The notes: a model not told the origin generated them from the letters alone. Shown: positions 49,626 to 58,916, numbered from the stretch's first letter. The stretch: 64,000 nt of DNA from Amycolatopsis sp. QT-25 (GCF_029369745.1 NZ_CP120210.1:7502001-7566000); one strand, 5' to 3'. A program made the numbers and translations.

Positions 49626-50230
49626 TGAGTGGTCAACCGGCGAAGACCCCGCGAGGGCGGCTGACGCGGGACGCGATCGTCGACGCGGCCGCCGAACTGA
49701 TGTACGTCAACGGCGTGGCCGGAACGAGCGTCGACAAGGTGCTCGCGGCCAGCGGCGCCGGGAAATCGCAGATGTACCACTACTTCAAGAACAAGGACGA
49801 ACTCGTCGAGGCGGTCATCGCCCGCTTTCTCGAGAAGATCCTCGGCAACCAGCCGACCATCTTCGAGCTGGAAGACTGGGCCGATTTCGACCAGTGGGCG
49901 AGTGAGATCCTGGCCGTCCAGACCACGCCCCAGGGGCCGATAGCCTGCCCGCTCGGCAACCTGACCGGCGAACTCGGTGACGACCCCAAGATGGCGCCAC
50001 TGCTCGACAAGGCCTACCGGGAGTGGGAATCACATCTCGAACGCGGACTGAAAACCCTGCGAGAAAGGGGAAAACTCGCCGACGACGCCGACCCTGGCAG
50101 GCTCGCGCAGGCGGCGATGGCCTGCGTCCAGGGCGGCCTGCTGATGGCCAACGTCCGGCACGACATCACGCCGATCGCCGACGCGCTCGAGATCGCGCTG
50201 GAGCACCTGAAGAGGCACGCTCGCCCGTGA
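49625..50230 (+). CDS. TetR-family regulator
   Basis: 201 aa from ATG 49625. N-terminal TetR helix-turn-helix: LTRDAIVDAAAELMYVNGVA, GTSVDKVLAASGAGKSQMYH YFKNKDELVEAVI. The C-terminal ligand domain (QGPIACPLGNLTGELGDDPK) resembles the TetR_C_6/AcrR-like group that senses electrophiles or thiol stress, with one cysteine in IACPLGNL. The start overlaps an operator, so the mRNA is probably nearly leaderless. The 3' end overlaps the LysR gene by 65 bases, tail to tail. Confidence 0.9.
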   Translation: MSGQPAKTPRGRLTRDAIVDAAAELMYVNGVAGTSVDKVLAASGAGKSQMYHYFKNKDELVEAVIARFLEKILGNQPTIFELEDWADFDQWASEILAVQTTPQGPIACPLGNLTGELGDDPKMAPLLDKAYREWESHLERGLKTLRERGKLADDADPGRLAQAAMACVQGGLLMANVRHDITPIADALEIALEHLKRHARP

Positions 50231-51125
50231 GCACCGCGACCTCTTCGGCGAGCGCGTCGAGCACCTTCGCCACCGCCGGCCGCGAAGACGCACCGAGCCG
50301 GTAGACCGCCTCCACGTGCCGCGCCGCCTTGATCCCGGCGAGCGGACGGCAGACGAGCCCGCTGCCGCGTCGAGTGTCCATCGTGTACCGAGGCAGCAGC
50401 GCGATCCCGTGCCCGGCGGCGACGAGCCGTTCGGTGATGCGGAAATCGTTGATGCGCTGGACGACCTGCGGGCGCACCCCGGTGCGGATGATCAGCGACT
50501 GGAGGATGTCGTCGACCGGGAACCCGGCGTTGACGCTGATCCAGCGTTCGTCGGCCAGTTCGGCGAGCTCGATGCGGCGGCGTTTCGCGAGCCGATGCCC
50601 CGCCGGGAGCGCGACGTCGAGCGGTTCACGCAGCAGATGCCGGGTCTCCAGCCGGTCCGAGCCCAGTGACGGCGCGTGCTCGTCCCGGTGCGCCACCACG
50701 ATGTCGTAGTCCGCGACGAGCGCGGGAACGTCCGGCGGCGTTATGTCGATGTCGCGCACGATGATGTCCAGTCCGTCGAACTCCGCCGTCCGACGCAGCA
50801 GTCCGGGCAGCAGCATCAGCCCGGCCGATTGGAAGATCGCCACCCGGACGCGGCCGCGCGGAGCACTGCGGTAAGTGTCCAATTCGGACTCCGCCCGCTC
50901 GAGGGCGGCGAGCACGTCGTCCGCGCGGGCGACCAGCGCACGGCCCGCGTCGGTCAGCCGCAGCCCTCTGCCGGCGGGTTCCGTGAGCGCGAGACCGACG
51001 TCGCCCTGCAAGGCGCGCAGTTGCTGGGAAACCGCGGACGGGGTGCAGTGCAACGCCTTCGCGGCGGCCGTCACGCTGCCGCGGTCGGCGAACTCCCGCA
51101 GGGTCCGCAACCGGCCGATGTCCAT
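50166..51125 (-). CDS. LysR-family regulator
   Basis: 319 aa from ATG 51125 (MDIGRLRTLREFADRGSVTA). N-terminal winged helix (AAAKALHCTPSAVSQQLRAL; GLALTEPAGRGLRLTDAGRA) and a periplasmic-binding-like effector domain (RVRVAIFQSAGLMLLPGLLR; VVAHRDEHAPSLGSDRLETR). Divergent from the EamA transporter at 51213, which it probably regulates. Effector unknown. Confidence 0.9.
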   Translation of the reverse strand: MDIGRLRTLREFADRGSVTAAAKALHCTPSAVSQQLRALQGDVGLALTEPAGRGLRLTDAGRALVARADDVLAALERAESELDTYRSAPRGRVRVAIFQSAGLMLLPGLLRRTAEFDGLDIIVRDIDITPPDVPALVADYDIVVAHRDEHAPSLGSDRLETRHLLREPLDVALPAGHRLAKRRRIELAELADERWISVNAGFPVDDILQSLIIRTGVRPQVVQRINDFRITERLVAAGHGIALLPRYTMDTRRGSGLVCRPLAGIKAARHVEAVYRLGASSRPAVAKVLDALAEEVAVLTGERASSGAPARSRARRRSA

Positions 51126-51212
51126 GCCGCCAGCATATGTGAAGCCGAACTGAACGGTCGCTGCAAGTATTCTCGCTGGTCCTAAAGGGTCTGCCCACGT
51201 AAGAGTGAGGAC

Positions 51213-52136
51213 ATGCCCGCCCGTGATCGCCTGCTCGCCCTGCTCGTCGCCGTCCTCTGGGGCTGCAACTTCCTCGCCATCCACGCCACCCTCGGCCAGT
51301 TCCCGCCCGTCTTCGCCGGCGGGCTGCGCTTCGCGGTCATCGCGATCCCGACCATCCTGTTCGTGCCGTGGCCGAAGGTGAAGATCCGCCACCTGCTCGG
51401 CTACGGGCTCGGCTTCGGCACCGGGCAGTTCGTGTTCCTCTTCATCGCGATGGACACCGGCATGCCGACCGGTCTCGCGTCGCTGGTGCTGCAGGCTTCG
51501 GCCCCGTTCACCGTCCTGCTCGGCGCCGTCTTCCTGCGGGAACGGGTGTCCGGACGGCAGCTCGCCGGGATCCTGCTCGCCGTCGCCGGGATGGCGACGA
51601 TCGCCTGGCAGCAGGCCGGGAACGCCGCCCTGCTGCCGGTGATCCTGACCCTGCTCGGCGCGCTGAGCTGGGCGTTCGGCAACCTGAGCACCCGGCAGGC
51701 GGCACCGGACAACCCGCTGAACTTCGTCCTCTGGATGTCGGTGGTGCCGCCGCTGCCGATGTTCGCGCTGTCGCTGGTCATGGAGGGCCCCGCCGAGATC
51801 GGGCACTCGCTGAGCACACTCGGCACCCCGACCGGACTGCTCGGCCTCGGCGGGCTCGCCTACGTGGTGCTGTTCGGCACGATCGTCGGCGCCGGGATCT
51901 GGACGTCGCTGATGCGCCGCAATCCGGCGGGTGTGGTCGCGCCGTTCTCCCTGCTGGTGCCGGTGGTCGGGTTGTCGATGGCGTTCCTGGTGCTGGACGA
52001 GCGGCCGTCGCCGCTGGAGATCGTCGCGGCGGCCGTGGTCATCGGCGGGGTCCTGTTCGGTTCGACGAAGCGCCGCGTGCGCGAGGCGGACTTCCTCGCC
52101 GAAGCCGAAACACCTCAGCCCACTGGAGTGCGGTGA
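51213..52136 (+). CDS. EamA/DMT-family transporter
   Basis: 307 aa, ten membrane helices in two EamA repeats (LLALLVAVLWGCNFLAIHAT LGQF; GALSWAFGNLSTRQAAPDNP), typical of drug/metabolite exporters such as amino-acid or nucleobase efflux pumps. Divergent from the LysR gene. Its end overlaps the erm gene by 98 bases on opposite strands. Confidence 0.9.
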   Translation: MPARDRLLALLVAVLWGCNFLAIHATLGQFPPVFAGGLRFAVIAIPTILFVPWPKVKIRHLLGYGLGFGTGQFVFLFIAMDTGMPTGLASLVLQASAPFTVLLGAVFLRERVSGRQLAGILLAVAGMATIAWQQAGNAALLPVILTLLGALSWAFGNLSTRQAAPDNPLNFVLWMSVVPPLPMFALSLVMEGPAEIGHSLSTLGTPTGLLGLGGLAYVVLFGTIVGAGIWTSLMRRNPAGVVAPFSLLVPVVGLSMAFLVLDERPSPLEIVAAAVVIGGVLFGSTKRRVREADFLAEAETPQPTGVR

Positions 52137-52821
52137 GGTTCTTGGGCAGGACCCCCGGTGCGATCTCCCGCCCGCGACCGGTGAACACCCGTCGTACGAA
52201 GTCCTGATAGCGCTCACGATCCGCGTCGTCGACGAGCGGGCGCTCGCGGCGGATCATGGTGAGCAGACCGCCGTCGACACCGGGCTTCGGGCGGAACGCC
52301 GTGGCGGGTACCCGGCCTGCCAGCCGGAAGTCGAACCACGGCCACCACTGCGCGGTCATCATGGTCGCGCCACCGACCCCGGCCCGGCGGCGCGCCACCT
52401 CCCACTGCACGAGCAGCACGGCGTCCGTCCAGGCGGGAGCGGCGAGGACGTGGCGCAACGTCGCGGTCGTCAGGTGGAACGGCAGATTGCCGACCAGTAC
52501 GCAGGGCGTCTCCGGCAGGGGGAACCGCAGGAAGTCCGCGGTGACGATCCGCGTCGGCGGCCGGACGACGCCTGCCAGCCGGGCAGCGCGGCGGTCGTCG
52601 ATTTCGACGCCGGTCAGTGGCCTGCCGAGCCGTTCCAGGGGCAGGGTCAGAGCGCCGTCGCCCGTGCCGAATTCGATGATCGGCCCGCTGGTTCCGGCGA
52701 CGAGCCGCACGACGGTCTCGATGGTGTTCCGGTCGATGAGGAAGTTCTGGCCGAGTTCATGACGGCCAGGGCGTGGTGTGCGCAAGGGATCTCCGCGGCT
52801 TCGAGGGGAGCCGGGCAGCAC
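52039..52821 (-). CDS. erm: Erm-type 23S rRNA adenine-N6 methyltransferase
   Basis: 260 aa from GTG 52821, or 248 aa from TTG 52785, which has GGAG six bases upstream. S-adenosylmethionine-dependent methylation of A2058 in 23S rRNA, giving macrolide, lincosamide and streptogramin B resistance. Motifs: RHELGQNFLIDRNTIETVVR at the N-terminus, IIEFGTGDGALTLPLERLGR (motif I), GVEIDDRRAARL (motif II), TADFLRF, and VLVGNLPFHLTTATLRHVLA (motif IV, N-L-P-F), plus RPKPGVDGGLLTMIRR. In an antibiotic-producing genus it may be self-protection or intrinsic resistance. Convergent overlap of 98 bases with the EamA gene. Confidence 0.88.
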   Translation of the reverse strand: MLPGSPRSRGDPLRTPRPGRHELGQNFLIDRNTIETVVRLVAGTSGPIIEFGTGDGALTLPLERLGRPLTGVEIDDRRAARLAGVVRPPTRIVTADFLRFPLPETPCVLVGNLPFHLTTATLRHVLAAPAWTDAVLLVQWEVARRRAGVGGATMMTAQWWPWFDFRLAGRVPATAFRPKPGVDGGLLTMIRRERPLVDDADRERYQDFVRRVFTGRGREIAPGVLPKNLTALQWAEVFRLRRGSPPRARGASSNRTGPRR

Positions 52822-52884
52822 GAGGCCGGCCCGGCGACGACTCGCTCGGGCGGCGGTTCCTTGCTGGACGCTGGGGATCCGCCG

Positions 52885-52923
52885 CTAGGCGCGGCGGGTC
52901 CGGGTGAACGCGGGAGCACACAT
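52885..52923 (-). CDS. Possible erm leader peptide
   Basis: ATG 52923 encodes MCAPAFTRTRRA then TAG, 63 bases upstream of erm. A GAGGTAGC purine-rich stretch precedes it and a near-perfect 11-bp hairpin (about 52875-52901) overlaps its end. Many inducible erm genes have such leader peptides; this one lacks a known arrest motif except an arginine-rich end, so the call is tentative. Confidence 0.35.
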   Translation of the reverse strand: MCAPAFTRTRRA

Positions 52924-52966
52924 GGCGGTGAAGCTACCTCGGGCCGGCGTACTCCCGCGAACGGTT

Positions 52967-53362
52967 TTACGCGGCGATCCGGCTCGTGCCGAGGTGCTCG
53001 ACCGGTCCGGACGACGCGGGCCTTGACCCGGCGCGCGACGTCGTCGGCGAGCACTTCGGTCTCGCCCTTTCGAGCCCGTCGACGACTTGCCGCGCGACGT
53101 CGCGCGGGTCGTTCTTCGGGACGTCGAGTCCCTGGGTCGGGTCGGTGTCGGTGTAGCCGAGGTGGACGCCGACGACGTGGGTGCCCCGCTGGGCGAACTC
53201 GATCCGGAGCGAGTTGGTGAGCGACCAAAAGGCCGCCTTCGACGCGCCGTAGGCACCCGAGCCCGCCGCCCACGACAGGACGGAATGCACGTTGACCAGC
53301 GCCTTGCCCAGACCGCGCTGCCCACCGGTGGCCAGGACGACGGCGCCTTCGATGGCGGTCAC
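52967..53362 (-). pseudogene. Decayed short-chain dehydrogenase gene
   Basis: Starts like an SDR (MTAIEGAVVLATGGQRGLGK ALV) but jumps directly to the active-site half (SVLSWAAGSGAYGASKAAFW, with the Y-x-x-x-K pair), so about 100 residues including the cofactor/strand 3-5 region are missing. Near the end the good coding moves to another frame (GETEVLADDVARRVKARV) and back (SGPVEHLGTSRIAA), implying two small frameshifts. Non-functional remnant. Confidence 0.75.
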
Positions 53363-53449
53363 GACTTGCTCCTTTGACAGAAGTGTCTGACTTTTGCCTC
53401 TGTGGTCAGGATGAGGACGCGGCGTGACAGAGTCAAGTACGCTTGATCT

Positions 53450-54013
53450 ATGTCATGGACCGCGACCGACCGTTACCGGTTACGCACCGCCCCTTCGGGG
53501 CTGGCGCTCGTTCAGGACTTTCTCAACACGAAGGCGATCAAGACGCACGGCCTCGACCTGCTCAGCGACGCCGACCTGGCGCGGCCCTGGGCAGCCGAAG
53601 CGCTGGCGGAGTGGTCGCGGACCCGGGACGCCGACGTGCCCGAGATCATGGTGGGTCCGAGCGATCTTCGCTCGCTTCGAGAGCTTCGGGAGTCGTTCGT
53701 TTCACTCCTGGACGGCGACGACGTGGCCGTCGAGAAGCCGATCAAGGCGGATCTGGCCCTCCGGGACGGCGTCGTCCGGCTGTTCCCGTCCGGCACCGGA
53801 CGGCAGTGGCTCACTTCGGCGCTGTGGACGGAGACGCTGCTCGCGCAGCAGGCCGGGATCTGGTCACGGCTGAAACTGTGCCGTCTCGACGGCTGCCGTT
53901 CGGCCTTCTATGACGTCTCGCGCAACAACAGCGGGGTCTGGCACGACGTACGGACCTGCGGGAACGTCGCGAATCTGCGGGCGGCGCGGGAGCGGAAGAA
54001 GGCGCTCAGCTGA
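53450..54013 (+). CDS. CGNR zinc-finger transcription regulator
   Basis: 187 aa from ATG 53450. An N-terminal ABATE-like domain (LALVQDFLNTKAIKTHGLDL; DLRSLRELRESFVSLLDGDD) is followed by the CGNR zinc finger: KLCRLDGCRSAFYDVSRNNS, DVRTCGNVANLRAARERKKA. The family is common in actinobacteria and often sits by the gene it controls; here it is divergent from the SDR remnant, presumably its former target. The 3' end overlaps the NmrA-like gene by 8 bases. Confidence 0.88.
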   Translation: MSWTATDRYRLRTAPSGLALVQDFLNTKAIKTHGLDLLSDADLARPWAAEALAEWSRTRDADVPEIMVGPSDLRSLRELRESFVSLLDGDDVAVEKPIKADLALRDGVVRLFPSGTGRQWLTSALWTETLLAQQAGIWSRLKLCRLDGCRSAFYDVSRNNSGVWHDVRTCGNVANLRAARERKKALS

Positions 54014-54647
54014 AGGAGGCCAGCGCCGACGGGATGGGGATCTCCCCGCCGATGACGTCGAACCCCTGCTTCTCGGTGAGCGGCTCTTCCAGCGTGGCGA
54101 CCAGAACAGCGGCGACGTCCGCGCGGGAGACGCGGCCGGGTTCGAGATGACCGGCGACCTTGACGTGCCCGGTGGGATGGTCGTCGGTGAGCGTGCCGGG
54201 CCGGACGATCGTCCAGTTCAGGCTCGAACGGCGGAGGACACTGTCTGAGATCTGCTTCGCCATCAGGATCGACCGCACCAGCCGATCGCCCTGATCCGGC
54301 GCGTCCGCGAACTGCGCGGAAAGCTGCACGAACCGCGAGACACCCGCCTTCTCGGCCGCGCGGATCGCGGTGATCACGCCGTCGCGGTCGACGAGATCGA
54401 CCGAGGCCTGATCCGGATCGGGCGCGCCGATCGCGCTGATCACCACCTCGGAGCCGGCGAGCGCCTCGACGAGGTCGTCCGCGTCGGCGGTGACGTCCGC
54501 GACCACGGTTTCGGCGCCGAGACCGGCGACCTCCTCCGCGCGGCGACGGCTGCGCAGCCCCGCTCGCACCTGATGTCCCCGCCCCCGCAGGAGCCGGACC
54601 ACGTGGATCCCCGTCCGCCCCGACGCACCCAGCACTGTGACCCGCAT
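54006..54647 (-). CDS. NAD(P)-binding protein, NmrA-like
   Basis: 213 aa from ATG 54647. Rossmann motif MRVTVLGASGRTGIHVVRLL at the N-terminus, then DLVEALAGSEVVISAIGAPD and VSRFVQLSAQFADAPDQGDR; LNWTIVRPGTLTDDHPTG is typical of atypical SDR/NmrA proteins. Likely an NAD(P)H-dependent reductase or redox sensor. Converges with the CGNR gene. Confidence 0.85.
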   Translation of the reverse strand: MRVTVLGASGRTGIHVVRLLRGRGHQVRAGLRSRRRAEEVAGLGAETVVADVTADADDLVEALAGSEVVISAIGAPDPDQASVDLVDRDGVITAIRAAEKAGVSRFVQLSAQFADAPDQGDRLVRSILMAKQISDSVLRRSSLNWTIVRPGTLTDDHPTGHVKVAGHLEPGRVSRADVAAVLVATLEEPLTEKQGFDVIGGEIPIPSALASFS

Positions 54648-54685
54648 GACACCGAGTCTGCCCGAAGGCGGCGGCCCGTGCCCGC

Positions 54686-54819
54686 CCACGCAACCAGTCG
54701 CCTACTTGCGGCGGCCGGGATAGCGCGAAAGCCACCTTCGGGGAGTCAGCTGCCCCGAAGGTGGCTTTCGCGATACGGCCACTCCCGACTCTTCCACGCA
54801 ACCAGTCGCCTACTTGCGG
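54686..54819. repeat. 26-bp direct repeats flanking a hairpin
   Basis: CCACGCAACCAGTCGCCTAC followed by TTGCGG occurs at 54686-54711 and again at 54794-54819, 108 bp apart. Between them lies a perfect 20-bp hairpin. The unit looks like a small repeated or mobile intergenic element. Confidence 0.65.
54724..54772 (-). terminator. Hairpin downstream of the oligopeptide ABC operon
   Basis: Perfect 20-bp arms (54724-54743, 54753-54772) and 9-base loop, 59 bases past the ABC operon stop at 54831. Probably that operon's terminator. Confidence 0.6.
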
Positions 54820-54830
54820 AGGAGATGGCG

Positions 54831-55949
54831 CTAGAGGATCTCCGCCGCGGAGCCGACGTCCGGCAGGCCGCCGACGTCGGGGTTCAGCTCTCCGGCACCG
54901 ACGAGTTCCACCTCGACCTCGTGCGGTTTGATCCGCCCGTCGCGGATGTCCTCCGCGTAGTGGCAGGCGACCCGGTGCCCGGCACCGATCTCCCGCAGCT
55001 GCGGGCGGTCGGTGTCGCACAGGCTCTGCTGCTTCCACGGGCACCGCGTGTGGAACCGGCAGCCGGACGGCGGACGCGCAGGCGAGGGCAGGTCGCCGGC
55101 GAGCAGGATCTGCTCCCGGTTGTCCTCCACGGTCGGGTCCGGCACGGGGATCGCCGAGAGCAGCGCCCGCGTGTACGGGTGCAGCGGGTTCTCGTACAGC
55201 GCGTCGGCGTCGGCCTCTTCGACCAGCGAGCCGAGGTACATCACGCCGATGCGGTCGGAGATGTGCCGCACCACCGCGAGGTCGTGCGCGATCACCAGGT
55301 AGGTGAGCCCGAGCTTCTCCTGCAGATCCTCCAGGAGGTTGACCACCTGCGCCTGCACCGAGACGTCCAGCGCGGACACCGGTTCGTCGGCGACGATCAG
55401 GTCCGGCTCGACCGCGAGCGCCCGCGCGATGCCGATGCGCTGACGCTGCCCGCCCGAGAACTCGTGCGGGTACTTCCGCAGCGAGGACTCCGGAAGACCC
55501 ACCGCGGCGAGGAGTTCGCGCAGCCGCTTGGCGGTCGCTTCCTTCTCCTTGGCGAGTCCGTGCGCCTTCATGCCTTCGGTCAGGATGGATTCCACCGACT
55601 GCCGAGGGTCCAAAGAGGACATCGGGTCCTGGAAGACCATCTGCATCCGGCGGCGCGCCTTGCGCAGGGCCTCGCCCTTGAGCACGGCCACGTCGGTGCC
55701 GTCGAAGACGACGTTGCCGTTCGTCAGCTCGGTCAGCCGGAGGATCGCCCTGCCCAAAGTGGACTTCCCGCAGCCGGATTCCCCAACCAGACCGTAGGTT
55801 TCCCCCTTGCGGATGGCCAGATCGACACCGTCCACGGCATACACGTATCCGACCGTCCGGTCGACCACGATGCCGCGTTTGATCGGGAAGTGCACCTTCA
55901 GGTCGTTGACCTCGAGCAGTACTTCCTGCTCCGGTACCGCGTGTGTCAT
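54831..55949 (-). CDS. oppF: Oligopeptide ABC transporter ATP-binding protein (OppF/DppF type)
   Basis: 372 aa from ATG 55949, overlapping the previous stop by 4 bases. ABC motifs: Walker [18 protein letters not shown], signature [20 protein letters not shown], Walker [22 protein letters not shown]-loop [13 protein letters not shown]. The C-terminal cysteine-rich extension ([20 protein letters not shown]) is typical of peptide importer ATPases. About 45 further C-terminal residues are acidic. Couples ATP hydrolysis to uptake with the OppD-type partner. Confidence 0.92.
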   Translation of the reverse strand: MTHAVPEQEVLLEVNDLKVHFPIKRGIVVDRTVGYVYAVDGVDLAIRKGETYGLVGESGCGKSTLGRAILRLTELTNGNVVFDGTDVAVLKGEALRKARRRMQMVFQDPMSSLDPRQSVESILTEGMKAHGLAKEKEATAKRLRELLAAVGLPESSLRKYPHEFSGGQRQRIGIARALAVEPDLIVADEPVSALDVSVQAQVVNLLEDLQEKLGLTYLVIAHDLAVVRHISDRIGVMYLGSLVEEADADALYENPLHPYTRALLSAIPVPDPTVEDNREQILLAGDLPSPARPPSGCRFHTRCPWKQQSLCDTDRPQLREIGAGHRVACHYAEDIRDGRIKPHEVEVELVGAGELNPDVGGLPDVGSAAEIL

Positions 55950-56947
55950 CGGGCCCCTCCTCGTGCGGCCACGGCCGGGATCACCGGGTTGTGGCAGCGC
56001 AGCAGTCCACCGTGATCGGGGGTCAGCTGCGGTGAAACCTCCCGGCACACGCCGAGAGCGTTCGGGCAGCGGGGCGCGAACGCGCAGCCGCCGTCCCACG
56101 GGATGTTGTCGGCGACGGAGCCCTTGATGGGGATCAGTTTCTCGCCACGGCCCGCGTCGAGCCGCGGGATCGAGGCGAGCAGGCCGTGCGTGTACGGGTG
56201 CCGAGGCTCGGCGAACAGCGCGTGCCGTTCCGCCCGCTCGACGATCTTGCCGCCGTAGAGCACGTTGACCTGGTCGCAGAGTCCGGCGACGACACCGAGG
56301 TCGTGCGTGATCATGATCAGCGCGGTCCCGGTGTCCTGCACCAGTTCCCGCAGCAGCGCGAGGATCTGCGCCTGGATCGTCACGTCGAGCGCGGTGGTCG
56401 GCTCGTCGGCGATGAGCAGCCGGGGACGGCAGGCGAGCGCGATCGCGATCAGCGCGCGCTGCCGCATCCCGCCGGAAAGCTGGTGCGGGTACTCGGAAAG
56501 CCGCCGTGCCGGATCGGGGATGCCGACCTTGTCCAGCAGTTCCGCCGCCTCCACCGACGCCACCTTGCGCGACATCCCGCGATGCCGCTCCAGCACCTCG
56601 GTGATCTGCAGGCCGATCGGGATGACCGGGTTCAGCGAGGACAGCGGGTCCTGGAACACCATGCCGAGGTCACGGCCGCGGCGGTCCCGCATTTCCTTGT
56701 CCGACAAGCGAAGCAGATCCGTGCCTTCGAACGACACCGAACCGCTGACCTGGTTGCCGCGTTTCGCGAGCAACCGCATGATCGCCAGCGAGGTCACGGA
56801 CTTGCCGCAACCGGACTCACCGACGAGGCCGACCGTCTGGCCGGGTTCGACGTCGAAACTGACCTCGTCCACCGCGGTGAACGGCTTCTCACCGCGCCGC
56901 TGGAAAACGACCTTGAGGTCGCGTACTTCGAGGAGTGCCATCTTCAC
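55946..56947 (-). CDS. oppD: Oligopeptide ABC transporter ATP-binding protein (OppD/DppD type)
   Basis: 333 aa. Walker [18 protein letters not shown], signature [20 protein letters not shown], Walker [22 protein letters not shown]-loop [15 protein letters not shown], and the cysteine cluster [20 protein letters not shown]. Partner of the next gene's ATPase; first cytoplasmic component after the permeases. Confidence 0.92.
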   Translation of the reverse strand: MKMALLEVRDLKVVFQRRGEKPFTAVDEVSFDVEPGQTVGLVGESGCGKSVTSLAIMRLLAKRGNQVSGSVSFEGTDLLRLSDKEMRDRRGRDLGMVFQDPLSSLNPVIPIGLQITEVLERHRGMSRKVASVEAAELLDKVGIPDPARRLSEYPHQLSGGMRQRALIAIALACRPRLLIADEPTTALDVTIQAQILALLRELVQDTGTALIMITHDLGVVAGLCDQVNVLYGGKIVERAERHALFAEPRHPYTHGLLASIPRLDAGRGEKLIPIKGSVADNIPWDGGCAFAPRCPNALGVCREVSPQLTPDHGGLLRCHNPVIPAVAARGGAR

Positions 56948-56948
56948 A

Positions 56949-57884
56949 TCACCGCCTGTTCTTCGGATCGAGGGCTTCCCGCAGGGACTCGCCGAGCAGC
57001 GTGAACCCGAGCGCGACGATGATGATCGCGATCGCCGGGTAATACGCCAGCTCGGGGCGGATGTCGAGGAACTGCCGAGCGCTGCGGCTCAGCATGATGC
57101 CCCATTCCGCCCGGTTCGGGTCCGGGTCGCCGAGACCGAGGAACGACAGCGCGGCCGCCTCGAGGATGGCGGTGGCCAGGGTCAGCGTGGCCTGCACGAT
57201 GACCGGGCCGAGCGAGTTGGGCAGCATGTGCCGCAACACGATCGCCCCGCGTTTGACGCCGAGCGACGTCGCCGCGAGCACGTGGTCGCTGTTTCTCTGC
57301 GCGAGCATCGAACCGCGCAGCAACCGCGCGAAGATCGGCACGCTGACCATCGAGACCGCGACGATCACCGTCCACTGGCTCGGCTTCTGGAACAGCGCCG
57401 CGACCGAGATCGCCAGCAGCAGCGACGGCACCGACAGCATGACGTCGACGAGCCGCATCAGCACGGTGTCGACCCAGCCGCCGAAGGCACCGGCGAGGCC
57501 ACCGATGAGCATGCCGACCACGACGCCGATGATCGTCGCGAGCACACCGACCAGCAGCGTGTTCTGCGCGCCGACCAGCAGCCGCGAAAGGTAGTCGCGG
57601 CCGAAGTCGTCGACACCGAGCGGGAAACCGGGCTGAGCGCCCGGAATGATGCCCTGACCGAGGATGACCTGGCTCTGCAGGTACCGCTCGTAGGGGTCCT
57701 TCGGCGCCAGGAGCGGCGCGAAGATCGCCACGAGCAGGAACAGGCCGGTGATCACCGCGCCGGTGATGGCCACCGGGCTCCGCAGCATCCGGCGCAGCGC
57801 CTCGCCACCGAGGCTGTGCCCCTTCGCCGACGAAGCCGCGAGCTTGTCGATCGGCTCCTTCTTCTTGTTCAGCAAGGTGTTCAT
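56949..57884 (-). CDS. oppC: Oligopeptide ABC transporter permease (OppC/DppC type)
   Basis: 311 aa, six membrane helices. N-terminal extension (KEPIDKLAASSAKGHSLGGE), TLLVGVLATIIGVVVGMLIG, and the EAA loop ILEAAALSFLGLGDPDPNRA EWGIMLSRSA typical of DppC/OppC. A 4-base overlap with OppB suggests coupling. Confidence 0.92.
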   Translation of the reverse strand: MNTLLNKKKEPIDKLAASSAKGHSLGGEALRRMLRSPVAITGAVITGLFLLVAIFAPLLAPKDPYERYLQSQVILGQGIIPGAQPGFPLGVDDFGRDYLSRLLVGAQNTLLVGVLATIIGVVVGMLIGGLAGAFGGWVDTVLMRLVDVMLSVPSLLLAISVAALFQKPSQWTVIVAVSMVSVPIFARLLRGSMLAQRNSDHVLAATSLGVKRGAIVLRHMLPNSLGPVIVQATLTLATAILEAAALSFLGLGDPDPNRAEWGIMLSRSARQFLDIRPELAYYPAIAIIIVALGFTLLGESLREALDPKNRR

Positions 57885-58882
57885 CGGACACGCACCCTCG
57901 GGTCGATGAGCCCGTACGAGACGTCGACCAGCATGTTCACCAGCACGTAGACCAGCGCGCCGAACAGCAGCAGCGCTTGCAGACGCGGGTAGTCACGCCG
58001 TTCGATGCCTTCGGCGAGCAGGAAGCCGAGGCCACGGAAGTTGAACACCCGCTCGGTCAGCACGGCGCCGCCGAGGAGCGCGCCGGTCTGGAGACCGATG
58101 ACGGTGACCACGGGCAGCAGGCCGTTGCGGAGCACGTGACGGCGCCGGACGATCGGCTGGGTCAGGCCCTTCGAGTTGGCCGTGCGGATGAAGTCCTCGT
58201 TCAGCACGTCCAGCACCGAAGCGCGGGTGATCCGCACGATGACCGCGAGCGGGATCGTGGCCAGCGCGAACGCCGGGAGGATCAAGTGGGTGAGCGCGTC
58301 CCAGGCGGCGTCCCATTCCTGGGTGATGATGCCGTCGAGGACCGCGAACCCGGTCACCGTGGTGGCGTCGAGGCCCGCCATCTGACGGCCCTGCGAAGGA
58401 AGTCCCAGCGGGGCGGCCAGCAGATCCTGCATCATGTAGCCGAGGAAGAACACCGGCACGGCGACGCCGACCAGGCTGAGCACGATGATGACGTTGTCGA
58501 CGGCCCCGCCGCGGAAGCGGGCGGACAGGTAGCCGAACGGGATGCCGAGACCCACCGCGATGAGCATCGCGCAGAAGCCGAGCTCGATCGTGGCGGGCAG
58601 GAAATTCCCGATCTCCGACATGACCGGCTGGGCGGAGACCAGCGAGTTGCCGAAGTCGCCGGTGATCGCCCGGCCGAGGAACTTGAAGTACTGGACGAAA
58701 ATCGGATCGTCGAGGCCGAGGAGCTTGTTCAGGTCGGCGATCTTCTCCGGGGTCGCCTTGTCACCCAGGAGGGCGCCGGCGGGGCCACCGGGAAGGGACC
58801 GGAGCCAGGCGAAGATCAAAATGGACAGGATCAAGAGCGTCGGTATCGCTTGTAGCAGCCGACGCACGAGAAAACGGAGCAC
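57881..58882 (-). CDS. oppB: Oligopeptide ABC transporter permease (OppB/DppB type)
   Basis: 333 aa, six membrane helices. MLRFLVRRLLQAIPTLLILS at the N-terminus, FLGRAITGDFGNSLVSAQPV and the EAA-type loop near DVLNEDFIRTANSKGLTQPI identify the OppB/DppB family. Between it and the solute-binding gene lies an 86-base gap with a hairpin at 58917 that may lower permease expression. Confidence 0.92.
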   Translation of the reverse strand: MLRFLVRRLLQAIPTLLILSILIFAWLRSLPGGPAGALLGDKATPEKIADLNKLLGLDDPIFVQYFKFLGRAITGDFGNSLVSAQPVMSEIGNFLPATIELGFCAMLIAVGLGIPFGYLSARFRGGAVDNVIIVLSLVGVAVPVFFLGYMMQDLLAAPLGLPSQGRQMAGLDATTVTGFAVLDGIITQEWDAAWDALTHLILPAFALATIPLAVIVRITRASVLDVLNEDFIRTANSKGLTQPIVRRRHVLRNGLLPVVTVIGLQTGALLGGAVLTERVFNFRGLGFLLAEGIERRDYPRLQALLLFGALVYVLVNMLVDVSYGLIDPRVRVR

Positions 58883-58916
58883 GTGCGTTCCTTTGTTGCC
58901 AGCCCGGGAATGGACT

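Noticed and set aside
50166-52217. 683-codon LysR frame including an N-terminal extension
   Set aside because: The part before 51125 is antisense to the EamA gene and low complexity; the LysR DNA-binding domain starts at 51125.
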